NCBI GenBank assembly: GCA_021234155.1
Contig: JAJEKV010000051.1
Coordinates: forward strand, 4,840,698-4,904,697
DNA: 64,000 bases
Direction: 5' to 3'
Origin: Isoetes taiwanensis
Lineage: Eukaryota; Streptophyta; Lycopodiopsida; Isoetales; Isoetaceae
Shown one piece after another: positions 10,566 through 22,181 of the stretch; the first letter of the stretch is position 1, and each line of letters starts with the position of its first letter. The translations under genes and the position numbers were made by a program. The notes under the pieces are model-generated. The model did not search any database. It saw only the letters and a list, made by a program, of their open reading frames with translations, and had not been told where the DNA came from.

Positions 10566-11228
10566 TGTAACGTTCCTAACCGACATGCCTTAACTAACTG
10601 GGCAAAACCGTCTAGACATTTATGAGTAGTCGCTTCTACCCATTTATGCTGGTGTCTCGAGAACGCCCCACGGGCACATTCAAGGATCGAATACTCGAGC
10701 GGTCTACCATGGGCCCATTACAGTCTCTCGCACTAGAACTATGCTCGTCCTCGAGCATCCAAGGCTATACCATGTCTATGGTTCCTAACCGAAATGCCTT
10801 AACTAACTGGGCAAAACCGTCTAGACATTTATGAGTAGTCGCTTCTACCCATTTATGCTGGTGTCTCGAGAACGCCCACGGGCACATTCAAGGATCGAAT
10901 ACTCGAGCGGTCTACCATGGGCCCATTATAGTCTCTCCTCGTCCTCGAGCATCCAAGGCTATACCATGTCTATGTCGTACCATGTCACAATGATTACCAA
11001 GTCTTTGCAAATTACCCATGCATATAGGCACCCATGGAGACTCGAACCCGAGACTTGCTCTGATACCAACTGTAACGTTCCTAACCGACATGCCCTTAAC
11101 CAACTGGGGAAAACCATCTAGATGTTTATGAGTAGTCGCTTCTACCCATTTATGTCGGTGTCTCGGGAACGCTCCACAGGCACATTCAAGGATTGAATAC
11201 TCGAGCGGTCTACCATGGGCCCATTACA
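10566..11228 (-). mobile_element. TRIM (miniature LTR retrotransposon), three-LTR form (copy A)
   Basis: Three copies of an LTR of about 157 bp (10566-10722, 10781-10930, 11071-11228) are separated by short internal segments. The LTR starts TGTAACG and ends CATTACA in the plus reading, a TG...CA structure with a short inverted repeat. The target-site duplication GATTG lies at 10561-10565 and 11229-11233. The internal segment next to the right LTR contains CTCTGATACCAA, whose reverse complement TTGGTATCAGAG is an initiator-Met-tRNA primer binding site, so the element points to the left. It encodes nothing and would move using another element's enzymes. The middle LTR lacks its first six bases. 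Copy B has the ordinary two-LTR form. Confidence 0.9.
11037..11070 (-). promoter_or_regulatory. TRIM primer binding site (initiator Met tRNA)
   Basis: Read on the minus strand directly after the LTR end GTTACA comes one base and then TTGGTATCAGAGCAAG, followed by a TTCGAGTC stretch. This matches the 3' end of plant initiator Met tRNA, the usual primer for minus-strand DNA synthesis in TRIMs and copia elements. Confidence 0.85.
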
Positions 11229-11422
11229 GATTGAAACACAAACTATCTAAAGACTAACCTGTCTCTTGGCTGGACCCGTTATCCCGAAGAATGTCAATGA
11301 TTCAAGGCTGGTTACAGTGTTCAAGCAGCTCCTCCCTTCTCCAAGAGGGATTTGGTATGGATGTAAAAATGACAATTCCTGAAACCATAGACCACATATC
11401 TCTAAAACAATTGAATGGATTG

Positions 11423-11426
<4 letters not shown>

Positions 11427-11470
<44 letters not shown>
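11427..11470 (+). repeat. Poly(A) tract, 44 bp
   Basis: An uninterrupted run of A. The same position in copy B (30887-30900) has 14. It follows sequence that may be the 3' end of an older retroposed unit, but that unit's 5' end is not visible. Confidence 0.9.
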
Positions 11471-11472
<2 letters not shown>

Positions 11473-11498
11473 GATTCAAGATAGAAAATAAACACATT

Positions 11499-11683
11499 GG
11501 CTCATTGGGTATATTGGTTAAAGTAGTCCTAATAGGACATTGTGTTATTTCGATAGTGGTTCGAGCCCCCATATTTTATATTTTAAAATCTTAGGCAAAG
11601 TCGTATAGAGGTTCATTATTTCCTCAAAACCTTAGGTGAACTCGTCTTTCATATTTCAAAATCATAGGCGCCTCCAATCATAA
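11499..11683 (+). mobile_element. SINE-like unit with tRNA-type A and B boxes (copy A)
   Basis: GGCTCATTGGGTATATTGGTTAAAG resembles a Pol III A box, and 11558-11568 reads GGTTCGAGCCC, a perfect B box (GGTTCGANNCC). The spacing between the boxes (about 45 bp) suits an internal Pol III promoter. The downstream body is A/T-rich with a repeated motif, AAATCTTAGGCAAAGTCG and AAATCATAGGCG. No cloverleaf folds by eye, so this is a tRNA-derived head rather than a tRNA gene. The unit ends against the gypsy insertion at 11684; its 3' tail is not defined. Confidence 0.5.
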
Positions 11684-12267
11684 TGTTAGTCCTGTGCCTC
11701 CTGGTACAGGACTATTCATGCATACGTCAGACCAGGTCAAGCTCAAGGATCCTCAGTCAACCACGGGTCAGACATCCAAGGCTCCCTTGAAGACTAAGCG
11801 GCGAAGCCCGCAGATCAAAGCCTTTAGGTCATCAACAAGAGGCGCCCTTCGGACAAGTGATCTGCCGGCGTCCCTCAGCGTCGGCGTCAGGCGTGATTCT
11901 AGGCACTTCAAGAGGCACCGCCAACATTCCTGCAAATCAGGCCTCCTTCCGAGAGTCGGCCGCAGATCGATCAGTGTCTATATTGGGCCCAAGGCCATTG
12001 TACTATATATATGAGTAGAGTTAGCTCATAAGTTTTTAGATGAGTTTTGAGTCTTGTCTCCTTGAGTTTTCTCTCTATTTCGAGAGCTCATGTATTTTCA
12101 TCATTGATATCAAGGAAGCTTATCATCTTTCTCTCATTTGTTACTGTTTTCTTCTTTTCTTCTCTTTCAGCCAAATCCAGCGTGACATAGTCCCCCTGAC
12201 TCTCTGTTAGATCCACGGGTCCTCCACGGGGCTGTCTTCGGGGAGTTCGAACCCCGGACCCCAAACA
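11684..12267 (+). repeat. 5' LTR of gypsy member 1, with TATA box
   Basis: 584 bp, TGTTAGTCC...CCAAACA. The promoter element TATATATAT at 12004-12012 is conserved at the same place in all four LTRs of this family. Transcription would be expected to start about 30 bp later. A short pyrimidine-rich stretch (TTTCTTCTTTTC) lies before the LTR end. A primer binding site should follow the LTR directly, but the sequence there (GCATGCCCCGCTTGCGG) does not match a tRNA I recognise. Confidence 0.9.
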
Positions 12268-14119
12268 GCATGCCCCGCTTGCGGGTCTGATTTTATCCTA
12301 CTTTCTTACATGCCCGTAATGTCGTCCGTAATTTCCGCGCCGAAGAACTCCTTTCTCGGGCGGCATCTACGCTTGGGCGCCATCGGCGTCGGAAAAAGCT
12401 GCATTGTTGCGACATGTATGGATCGGCTTATGACATAGAGGCCATCTTGATCTAGGGCTCGATCCAGCGCCACCCACCCCTCGTGTCGATCTGCGTCCCG
12501 GTTCCCGCCCCAAAGCGTGCAAACATTGCTCACAACCTCGGTCCCCTCATCACTGCTCGAGGGCCTTATCCGGCTCAACCTTCTCAACCGTACTTTCCAC
12601 CCTGAACATGCCTACATCCATCATTCTTGGGCGGGCGCCTCTTCCTTCGCCCAACCATCATCTCCCGGGTGGGCCACGGCTATCCACATGTCTCCTTTCG
12701 CCTACCGGGGAATATATCCTTTCCCCCCGTTTCCCCTTTGCTCTTCTGTTTACAACCTTACGGATCTCAAAACCAATGCTCCGGCTCCTTCCGGTTTCTC
12801 AACCGCATCACCCCTTCATCGAGGGTCCGTCGGGGCACAATGCCACATCCACCTCAACCTCAATATCCTCACTATCTTTGTTCTGTCCCAGCCCAAAGAC
12901 TTTCACATCTACCTTTTCGGACTGAACCGACTTATCCCACCTTTGGCAACACGAAGGCAAACCGTTAGACCAAAGTGCTTTCAGGCCCACATGGAAGAAT
13001 TTGAGGCTCTAGCTGTCCTAAATGGTCACGCAACGCAACCTCAACTGAAATTCCACATCTTTTTCCACCACACAACTGGTGGCTCTCCTCATCAATGGCT
13101 CATGTCCAACAAAAGCCATTGGAAACAAAGACTGGTCCGAAATGCGCCTTTGCTTTTCTCTCTCATTACGGGACCACGGATGATGATCAACTTCATCTCA
13201 AGCAACTCAATGAACTTCAACAAGAGCCCACAGAGTGCAGGGATTTTATGGGATCGACTTCACATTCTCTTTAAGTAAGCTCAAGGAGTACCCTACACGC
13301 GGCATTTTTGGTGCGGTTTCTCCAAGGACTTCCTCCTGCTATTCGACTCATGATGAATACCTGCGTCCAAAAACTTTGGAGCAAAAGCTATCGACCTTGT
13401 CAATCACTCCGTCAATGTTTCCTCCCCGGTATTGGCTCTTCAAGAGCTCCCGCTCATTCCACCCGTCATGGTTCCACAAACGGTACATTCAGCCTCAACA
13501 CGCTAATCCACAGTAGCGGTCAAATCTGGTGCCATATTTGCAAATATCAAGGCCATTTGGCCAATGAGTGCAACTCCACCAATGGCCCGCCTCATTGCAA
13601 GCGATGCAACATGTGCAATCATGCCGCGGAAGAGTGCACTTTTCGCACTCATCCCACACCGTTCACTTAACAAAATGGTTTATCAAGTGCAAACCACACC
13701 TCGACCACAATCGCACTATCGGCCACCACCTCTTCGGTGCAGCCCCACGCAACTCTATCAACAACAGGACCAACCACGGGGGATCCAACCAACGACCTCC
13801 TTTTGATCCTTCTAAAGCTCAGTGTTATCACTGTCAAGAATGGGGTCATACCACCACGGCGTGTCCTCAACTTCCACAAGTTCAGGTACAGCTTCCTGGT
13901 ACAAATCAGACCACATCGGTCCACCTCACGGCTTACCAACTCTGGCTAGCTAATGGCAAACAAGGCCTGCGACCAGTCCTTAAGAAGCCACCAAGAGCGC
14001 CTCAGCAATCACGCTATCAACCAGCTCCAAAGAATCAACCTCACCGGATCAACAAGCCCAAGAGGAAATTTTTCAGGCACTTAATCCTCCAGTCCAGCCG
14101 TCCAATTGGGTTGGTTTAG
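12268..14119 (+). pseudogene. gag region of gypsy member 1
   Basis: The N-terminal half is Pro/His-rich and scattered over frames (an open piece spans 12517-13278). The C-terminal half has zinc knuckles. At 13530-13640 the reading gives CHICKYQGHLANEC and then CKRCNMCNHAAEEC. A shift later, near 13830, it gives CYHCQEWGHTTTACPQ, a perfect C-x2-C-x4-H-x4-C. These bind element RNA during particle assembly. The three-knuckle arrangement is shared with member 2, where the first two are more damaged. The frame is lost at several points. Confidence 0.7.
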
Positions 14120-14148
14120 TTTCACGCCAGATCAAGGCATCACGTCCC

Positions 14149-15062
14149 TTGACTATTATTCAGAAGGGCACGCAACCTGCCTTTGCAGTTGACACCCTTC
14201 CTCATGGGGACGAAAAAAAGGTTCACTTTGCACCTGACTTGGAAAAGCTCATGCCACATGTCATGCCCAAAGTTCGCCAAAGCATTTTGAACCTCATGCA
14301 AGCTGCTGAAGGCCGCACATTGGCAAATGTTCATGCCACCACTAGAGCTCAACAAAGACAAGATACACCTTCAACATCTCAACCTCCACGCTCTCAGACA
14401 TATCCCAATATTGCAGCCGAGGTTGACTTACTCAAAGAAGTTGCTGCTTCCCTGCCACGCACTCCAGCACCAGTGGAACCAGCAGATCCTTTTTCTCATG
14501 TACCTCTCGAACTCCAAGAGGAGCTCGCCAAGATCAAAATTCCTTTAAGCTTGGCAACCATTTTAAAACTCGTCCCGCTCTCAAGGACCGCTTACCACTC
14601 CCAACTGTTTTAGTTGGGGCTGTGGCTACCTCTACACCCACGGTCCATGCCACGGTGGGAAATCAGCAAGTCAACCATGTTCAAATCGATGGAGGTAGTG
14701 CAGTCAATCTCATCACGGATAAACTCCGCAAACAAATGGGCATCACACAACTCTTTCGTGCCCCATATGACATCAAATTGGCTAATGGCCATATCACGAG
14801 ACCTCAAGGCGTCACACCTATTCTTCACATCAACATTGGTGATCTCCGCTTTCCCATGGAATTTGGAGTTTGGAAAGCTGGCGAAGATCCAGGTGACTAT
14901 GAAATGCTGGTGGGAAGACCTTTTCTCCGCCAGGCAAAGAGTATCCATTACTGGGCCACGGACCAGTTAGTCATCACTGATGGTCATCTCAATGCCACCA
15001 TGGACTTGCAAACAGGCAGGATCATTTCTGCTGACAATGCGGAACCCTCTCTCTCGGATTAA
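14149..15062 (+). pseudogene. gag-protease junction and aspartic protease, gypsy member 1
   Basis: The piece 14149-14613 encodes a helical acidic linker (VHFAPDLEKLMPHVMPK, LQEELAKIKIPLSLATILKL). One shift near 14610 leads into 14622-15062, which holds HVQIDGGSAVNLITDKL. Asp-Gly-Gly-Ser is the protease active site in its plant gypsy form (usually DSG or DGG). GDYEMLVGRPFLRQAKS matches the later hydrophobic-hydrophobic-Gly part. The protease cuts the polyprotein. The frame ends at 15060 with a TAA that is not present at the matching place in member 2. Confidence 0.75.
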
Positions 15063-15629
15063 TCGATTACGAAGAAGCTCGAATATTTATCAAGTTCAGG
15101 CTCCACTGCTGGCGTACGCCTCTGTCATCCTACCCCGATATGCTGATCCTTGGGGAGAAATGACTCTTGATCGTCGGACCGGTCAGGCTGCCTTGCTTGA
15201 CCCTACACGCTCCTTGCAATCGAATCCAACGTTGATCACTTTTCGAATCTTTGACACTCCCGCCCACTCTGTTGATGTACACGCCCGTCATGAAGCAACC
15301 AACGCTAGATGAAACCGAGCAACCTCTCTTTTTCACCACGCAAAGTGCCACGCATCCGTTATGCTCCAACCTCCACGCCCACATTGTCCAGATATCTGAA
15401 GTCATACCCCATATTCGGACTCGACGTGGAGATTGTGGGCGTTGGCAACAATCAACCCGTCGCATTCTTTGCAAACCTTCCGGCTCCTTATCGTATCGGG
15501 GCCGCCGCGCTACTTCAAAAATTCAAACACATTTTTACACCGAGTTACAAAGATCTTGGGGAATCAACAAAAGCTTGGGGAACTTACCATTCCTACCAAA
15601 TCGATGCACGACCGGTGTAGCAGCAGCGA

Positions 15630-17010
15630 CGATCTGGCTCAACCCTAATTACCGTGATCGGCGTCAAAGCGGAAATTGACAAACTCCTTCTTTGCGGGTT
15701 TGATCTATGAGGTCAAACATTACGGATGGGTGAGCCCCATCGTCATTGCCCTTAAGCACAATGGTAAGATCCGCGTCACGTGTGGACTATCGGAAACTCA
15801 ATCGTGCCCACGGGCGTGATCATTTTTCCACTTCCCTTCACGGACCAAGTTCTGGAAGAAGTGGGTGGACATGAGATGTACTCCTTTATGGATGGTTTTT
15901 TCGCTACAATCGGATCTCCATCAAAGAATCTGATCAACTCAAGACCACTTTCACCACCCGGTAAGTACTTTTTGCCTACAAAGTGGTTCCTTTTGGATTA
16001 TCCAACTCTCCTTCAACATTTCAACGCATCATGCTCTCGGTTTTCATGATTTCATGAAGGAAAATCCCTTCTTGCAAATTTTTCAAGATGACTTCTCGCC
16101 CTCTGATTCCATGGCTGACCATTTGGATAAATTGGAACTCGTCTTCCGAAATGTGATGAGTCCCAGGCATTAGTCTCAATCCTCGAGAAATGCACCTTTT
16201 GCGTCACTTCGGTGTTACTTTAGGGCCATGTTGTCGACCAAGCGGGCATCACCACCGATCCTGCCAAAATCGGTTAGTGCTCAAGGCTCAAGCACCGGCC
16301 AATATCAAAGAAACACGCTCTTTCACGGGAAAGGTCAATTATTACTCCACCTTCATACACGATCGGCGGCCATTGCGGATCCCATTCATAAACTCACGGT
16401 GATCGAATCCACCGGCTTGGAATTCCCGGCGGAAGTCGCTTTCCAACGGTGAAGCTTTTGCTTACTCGAGCACGGTTCTTGTTCCTCCTCAATGGGACAA
16501 GCCCTTTCACGTTCATGTCGATGTCTCGGCGTTTGCTATTGGGCTGTTCTTTCTCAAGCATATGATGCGCACCGATAAACCAAATCGCTTCGCCCGGTCG
16601 AAAACTCAATTCTCATTGGCGCAACTATTACGCCCGCGGGCGTGAAGCTTTGGGTCTCATTTTACGTGGTCCAACGCTTCCGTCATTACCTTTTGGGCAG
16701 TCAAATCAAGTTCTTTGTGGACCACCAAGCACTTCTCTATTTGATCAACAAATCCACGCCCACGGGCGCATTGCTCGTTGGGTCCTTCTTCTCAAGAATT
16801 TGCTCCTTTTGAAATCGTTCATAAAGGCTGGCAAATCTCATGTTGTTCCGGATTATCTTTCCCGCATCCACGGGATGATCCCGCGAGGGGTCTCGGGCGC
16901 CTTCCACGATGCTCAACTCTTTTTTAGTCACGGCAACACCACATTGGTTTCATGATTTTCAGCGGTACCTCCTCACATGTGCTCTTCCACGGAAGATGAG
17001 GCGGCTCTCT
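15630..17010 (+). pseudogene. Reverse transcriptase and RNase H, gypsy member 1, many shifts
   Basis: The sequence aligns along its length with the open frame at 46717-48351. The RT active site region reads TTTCAAGATGACTTC near 16080, giving FQDD. RNase H motifs (FVDHQALLYLIN equivalent near 16720) are readable but interrupted. Frames change at least eight times. Many changes relative to member 2 replace CAG or CTG by CGG or CCG, so the true coding state is uncertain. Confidence 0.75.
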
Positions 17011-17049
17011 CGCCTTGGCGACAATCCGTAAGCCATCAATTTCTCAGAG

Positions 17050-18215
17050 AGGTCCGTGACTACACCATGGTTGCGGGACATCTCTACAAAAGGTAAGGAC
17101 ACCATCCTTCGGCGCCGTGTTCTACCTCATGAAGTTCCGGACATTGTTCGAGAAGCTCATCAAGGGCTCGGTGGTGGTCATTTTCATGGTGACACCACGC
17201 ACGCAAAAATCCTTCTTCTTAAGGGTATTATTGGCCCACGCTCTTCAAAGATGCTCACGCGCCCGCCGACGTGTGGCGCTTGCCGGTAGGTGGGGCGCCC
17301 ACGCCCGTGGCGCTCTTCCCTTGGCGCCGGGTTGCCCCGCCACTTCCCTTCAAAGAAATGGGGAATGACTTTGTGGGACCTATAGATCCTCTGCGGCGGC
17401 ACACTTTCGTGCGATACATTCGGTTCTCACCGACTCGCCACCAAATGGGCGGAAGCTTGTGCCCTTCCGGACAACAACGCTTTGCAAACGCGGCTTTCGA
17501 GTCCTCTATCAACAAATTATCACGCGATTCGGCTGCCCCACGGAGCTGGTCGGTGGACCGTGGTGTTCATTTCATCAATCATACTATCAAGGAGCCGACG
17601 GATTATCTCCCCGATACATCATCACAAGAGCACACCTTACTATCCTCAAGGCAATGGGTTGGCGAGAAAGCACCAACAAAACTCGGTCACCATTCTCAAG
17701 AAAATTTGTGACGCTTCGCCCGCATTGGCGGACAAAACTTCCCTCTTTTCTTTGGGCCCTACAATACTTGTTTCAAGATTGCTACGGGTCACACTCCTTT
17801 TAAATTGGTTTATGGTCGAAGCTCTCATGCCCTTTGAATACATCCTTCCAACACTCGCGCTTTCAATCAAGCTCTTGCTCATAATCCACCACCTTTGCTC
17901 TCAAAGAACGGGTCTATCAATTAGAACAGGTTGGATGAACTTCAAGGGATGCTTATCTTCGTGTTCTTCATGGACAACGATTGCAAAAATCTTTACATGA
18001 CAAACGTTTGAAGACAAAAACATTCAAAGAAGGAGATTTGGTTCTTCTTTATGATTCCGTACACAAAAATTTTCCTAAAACTCAAGTTTCGTTGGCTTGG
18101 CCCTTATCAAATTGTTCAAGTGGTTAGACCAAGCGTTTTCCAACTAGCTGAATTAGATGGCACTCCATTACCTACATTGGTTAATGGTTTTCGTCTCAAA
18201 GCATTTCATCACACG
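17050..18215 (+). pseudogene. Integrase, gypsy member 1
   Basis: It aligns with 48080-49283. Readable pieces include VLPHEVPDIVREAHQGLGGGHFHGDT (HHCC region; shown here only as a match), MGNDFVGPIDPL (first catalytic Asp), and FGCPTELVGG with the position of the second Asp disturbed. A C-terminal part near 18010-18200 corresponds to FKEGDLVLLYDS and LKFRWLGPYQIVQ of member 2. It would insert the cDNA. All pieces are out of frame with each other. Confidence 0.7.
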
Positions 18216-18386
18216 TAAAAGTGAACATCCACACACGAGATAGTTCAAGAATCAAACACCACGTAGTGACTAGAAAGGCGGTAGATTATATTATAGTGGA
18301 GATTTTTTTTTTTTTTAAAATGTGGGCACGACCCAGCTATTTCCGCTATGGGCACCGCCTATATACAAAAAAAACGGGCTCGAGCC

Positions 18387-18680
18387 CTATCTACTAAGTC
18401 CTAAGAGGAAAAACCCTCTACTCGGGTTGGGCGCGGAGGTGATCTTGAGGAGATGGTAGAGGTTCTGCTCCGGATCCCAAAAAGGTGCAGAACCACCTCC
18501 ATCCCGTTGGTCTTGGTCGGGATGTTCAGCCATCCCGGCACACCAGCCGTCCATCACGCGAATGCCCGCGGTTGTGGCAGCGCCGAGATCCGCACAATTC
18601 ATCTTACAAGTGATCCATTCCTGACAGTTAGTAGGCATGGTGCAATCTTCGTTCAAGCCAGCAGCCGCCATACTGAGCGC
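18387..18680 (-). CDS. Antisense ORF between pol and accessory ORF, gypsy member 1
   Basis: On the minus strand an open frame covers 18387-18752. The likely start is the Met at about 18680 (MALSMAAAGLNEDC), which lies about 35 bp downstream of a TATA box, GGCTATATAAGAC, in minus reading (18706-18718). The product (about 98 residues) contains TMPTNCQEWITC, ADLGAATT, and WDPEQNLYHLLKITSAPNP. The homologous place in member 2 has matching segments and the same TATA box. No domain is recognised. Extra antisense ORFs in this position are known in Tat/Athila-type plant elements as a class. The function is unknown. Confidence 0.45.
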   Translation of the reverse strand, partial: ALSMAAAGLNEDCTMPTNCQEWITCKMNCADLGAATTAGIRVMDGWCAGMAEHPDQDQRDGGGSAPFWDPEQNLYHLLKITSAPNPSRGFFLLGLSR

Positions 18681-19218
18681 CATCGGATGCCTTCGTTTCT
18701 CTCGGTTCGTCTTATATAGCCAACTGAGGAACTCCTTGTCGGCGTGGACCAATCACACAAATCGCCAAGCGTGTTTGCAATGCAAAATTTGTTTCTAAAA
18801 TGAGAATCTGTTCTCCGCCGCATATCTAGCCATGGTACCTTCGACACATTCCTTTTAATGATATCCCACCCGAGTTGCCAGCATTGAATGCCATTCCTTC
18901 TTTCCACGCCCGTCGAACATTAATGGATGTCCTTTGCCATCTGTCACATCCGATCTTTCTTTCCCGTCTCATCCTCACCGTTCATTGCTTCTCCCTTACG
19001 TTTTTGGGGACTTAGCCAAATTTTTGCCTCTCAATCCCTTCTTCGCATCTTTTGACACTGGCATCATCAGCGGTTCCGTTTTCGCACTCTTCATACCTCT
19101 TAAGCCTCCGGTTATTAAGCCCTAAAACAAACCTTTTCGTTCCTCTGCGCCGTCCTCCGTGCTTTCGACTTTTCGTCTTCCGCCTTTGGCATCTCTCTTC
19201 GTTCATAAAATCATTCCC

Positions 19219-22110
19219 ATGGCTGCCCCAAAATTTTCTACACTTCAAACTCTGCTCCCAAGGATCCGGCCCTTTTTGCATCTGTATCTTTCTTGGCGCC
19301 CACTTTCCGTGAAGCCCTTGTTGGCCCCAATAAAGGCGTTCTTGAGAACGACACCAGCTTCTTTAATTCTCTCAAATGGAACTTCCGGCTCCAAATCGAC
19401 CCGATTCGCGGCTCATCATCAATATTTGTCAACGGCCAGCAAAGGTTACACCACTTTGTGGTCGATGGCACCACTATTTCATTGACTCAACATTTGATTT
19501 CTGAGGTATTTCATATTCCCTTGCACACTCCTTGTGTATCATGGTTACGCTATCACGGGATATTGATGTCCGCGAGTTTGGTGCACCTGCTTATCATGCC
19601 AATGTCCATCGTCTGACCAATATCGACAAGCCTCATGAGACCTTTGTTAAATTTCTGTGGCGGAAATTCCTTGGGTATTCTATCAAGAACACCCATATCA
19701 ATAAGCCTTTCTATAACCTGGTCCTCACTGCTACACACTCCAAACACCACATAGATTGGCCCCAAATGATGTTCTATCGTCTTCTCCAAGAAATGGACCG
19801 CCTTCGGGGTACCACTTCCATTTCTGAAGTTTCTGTGGGAGGGCACTTTCAAGCCCTCATCCGTCATTACTTCCCTCCCACACCACCAAATTCTCATAAT
19901 TCCACTCAGCGCTCCCTTCCAATCAATCACCAAGTTGGCACATCACGCCCATCTTCCCCTGGTCATGACCACAGTCACACTCATGTCACTGTCTCTTCCT
20001 CCGCTACACCATCCACTTCACACCATTTTTCCCAGACCTCCCAAACCAGGCAACAGCCAGTTCCACCACCACAACACCCTCGTCAGTTGTTGTATCGATG
20101 TCGGCCAGGATGCTCAAGGCTGCTTTGCTCTTAAGTTACAAGAATCCCAAGGCGGCTCTTATGAGCCGGGGTTCAACCGAGCACTTTCGAGGTCTCGATC
20201 GCGGTACACCAAGACCTTCAAAGCCGCAACTGCCCAAGTTGCAACTTTGGAGGCCAAACTTCAAGACAAGCATGAAGCTCTCTTTACGGCTCATGCGGAT
20301 CTCAAAAGTACACAAGCTCAAGTCAGCCAACTCGCGCAGGATCGGCGGGCTCGGCTCCAGTCAGAAATTCAGACTTTATTGGAGCACAACAAGTCCAAAG
20401 CCGCTCTCCTGAGTACCAAGGATGAAGATATTGCTAAACTCAATGCCTTGTACTCGGAACTGTGTGAAAATTTCAGCACTCAAGTTCAAAATCTTTCAGC
20501 CGGGCCGCTCAAGTTAGCCTCCTTGGCCTGGCTCGGCTTTCTACCTGAGACCTCTCGGCTCACCTCTCTTCAAGATCGGCTTACGGAGGTGCGAGAAACG
20601 AAAATACTAGATGGCGGAGATTGCCGTGTGCCGTCTCAATACACCGGGGGAAATCTTCCTCCCGGTCAATCCTTCTCGAAAGCGGGTCCGTGACCCGATC
20701 CGCGCCACTACTCGAAAAGGACAATCGGATCCGTGATCTCGAACAACACCGCAACAAGCTATTGATCTGGCGATGAGGCTCAAGCAAAACTTGACGCCTT
20801 CGACCGCAATTCTTCCGCGAGAATGCCGGTTGACTTCCCAGCTCCCTCCTCGCTATCATGATTATGTGGTTGCTCGGCGCCACCTCTTCCTTTCAAAGTG
20901 GCACGCTTGGTGATGGCCCCGGTGGATATCCCAGCGGCGATCTTTGATTTTTTCGGATTTGGCGAACTCTCCATTGAAGACAAAGGGTTGTCTTTGTGCC
21001 CTTGTTGTCTTTGATCTCATACACGTGCCGCCGATCCGGACTTTCTCACCTTCCAGTGGTTCAGCCCATGGCTTACATCTTTCATGATTTCTACCCGGGT
21101 GATACCATTGAAAACTTTGGAAATGGGCCCGCCCCGACTTTTTCGGGGTGACCCCACTGCGTGCAATGGGTGCTTCAGGACAACAATCCATATCTTGCGG
21201 ATCCCTTTCGGACCCAAACTCTTCATCGAGGAGTACATGCCCGAGCTTGCCAATCATTTATCTCTCTCGGCAAAGCGCGGGCCTACAACAAATTAGGAAG
21301 TATCTAGGACATCCCAAAGATCTTCCCTATGCACAAATTTATATCACGGCACCTTTGCCGGTTACAATCGATTACAAGCTCGTTGGATAGCAAGGCGGTC
21401 CCCACGGGATGGGATAGCCCTCCCCGTCAACTCTCGGCTCTGCTTCTCTTTGGGATCGTTGGTGTCGGGCACTTGATCCGGATCTTGTCGATCAATTGGG
21501 AGATCGCTCGACAACCCACGCCCACGGGCATGGTTCCTTCTCCCTATGCTTCCACTGGCATACCTCCGCCCGGGTTCTGACTTCCGATTGGCGCCTTCCT
21601 TTTTGGACCAAGGTCATGGATGGTCATGCGGGCTGGACACCACCTCGGATCTCGACGGATCTCCGGTGGGATCCGCGTTTTGTTCGCCCGCTCACATTGG
21701 GGCCGAAGGTGCCACTCTGGACAACACCACCAATTGGATCTACATTGCTAATGGCGTGGTTGGCAACAGCCCGGGATGCGCTTCATGGTCTCAACACCTT
21801 CTTGCGGCATGCCTCCACCTCACCGATCCTTACGTCCATCTTCAAAGCGAGGATTTTGCGCTGCCCTCAAATGCATTTTGCTAAGCTCCTTAAATCGGCG
21901 GCGTCCCATTTTTCACCGCAATCCAAATGCCCCGGTCGGTGCCTTTGGCCTTGGACTGTCTCCTCATGGAATGTCGGTACATTTCTTCCGGCGTCCCACG
22001 CTCTCGTTTTCTTATTGATCTGATCCTGCCCTTGGCCAAAACACACCTCAAGCTCTTCAATCACGCCAAGATCTCATCGGCCCGGTTACCATAATGGTGC
22101 GTCCTCACTC
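19219..22110 (+). pseudogene. Long accessory ORF downstream of integrase, gypsy member 1
   Basis: The start is the ATG at 19219 (MAAPKFSTLQTLL), matching MVAPKFPTLQALL at 50215 in member 2. Parts in order: FREALVGPNKGVLEND; VVDGTTISLTQHLISEVFHIP; EFGAPAYHANVHRLTNIDKP; INKPFYNLV and IDWPQMMFYRLLQ; a Ser/Thr/His/Pro-rich linker; a coiled coil (VATLEAKLQDKHEALFTAHA, then IQTLLEHNKSKAALL, near 20220-20440); and a C-terminal region with MAYIFHDFYPGD. The reading is split into several frames. It is not gag, pol or chromodomain, and I see no membrane segment of the kind expected for an env-like protein. Confidence 0.6.
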
Positions 22111-22181
22111 CCGTGAGGATCACTTTCGGTGATGGCTTCCGCCCTCAAACGCTTCCCCTTTTCTTCACTCGAGTGTCGTTT

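Noticed and set aside
11247-11495. Minus-strand ORF with a long Phe run
   Set aside because: The Phe run is the translated poly(A) tract; no other coding signal.
12268-12300. Primer binding site for the 11-kb gypsy family
   Set aside because: Sequence after the LTR (GCATGCCCCGC in one member, CCATGCGCCCGG in the other) does not start with TGG and I could not match it to a tRNA.
12306-12587. 93-codon minus-strand ORF in the leader of gypsy member 1
   Set aside because: The matching region of member 2 has no equivalent minus frame.
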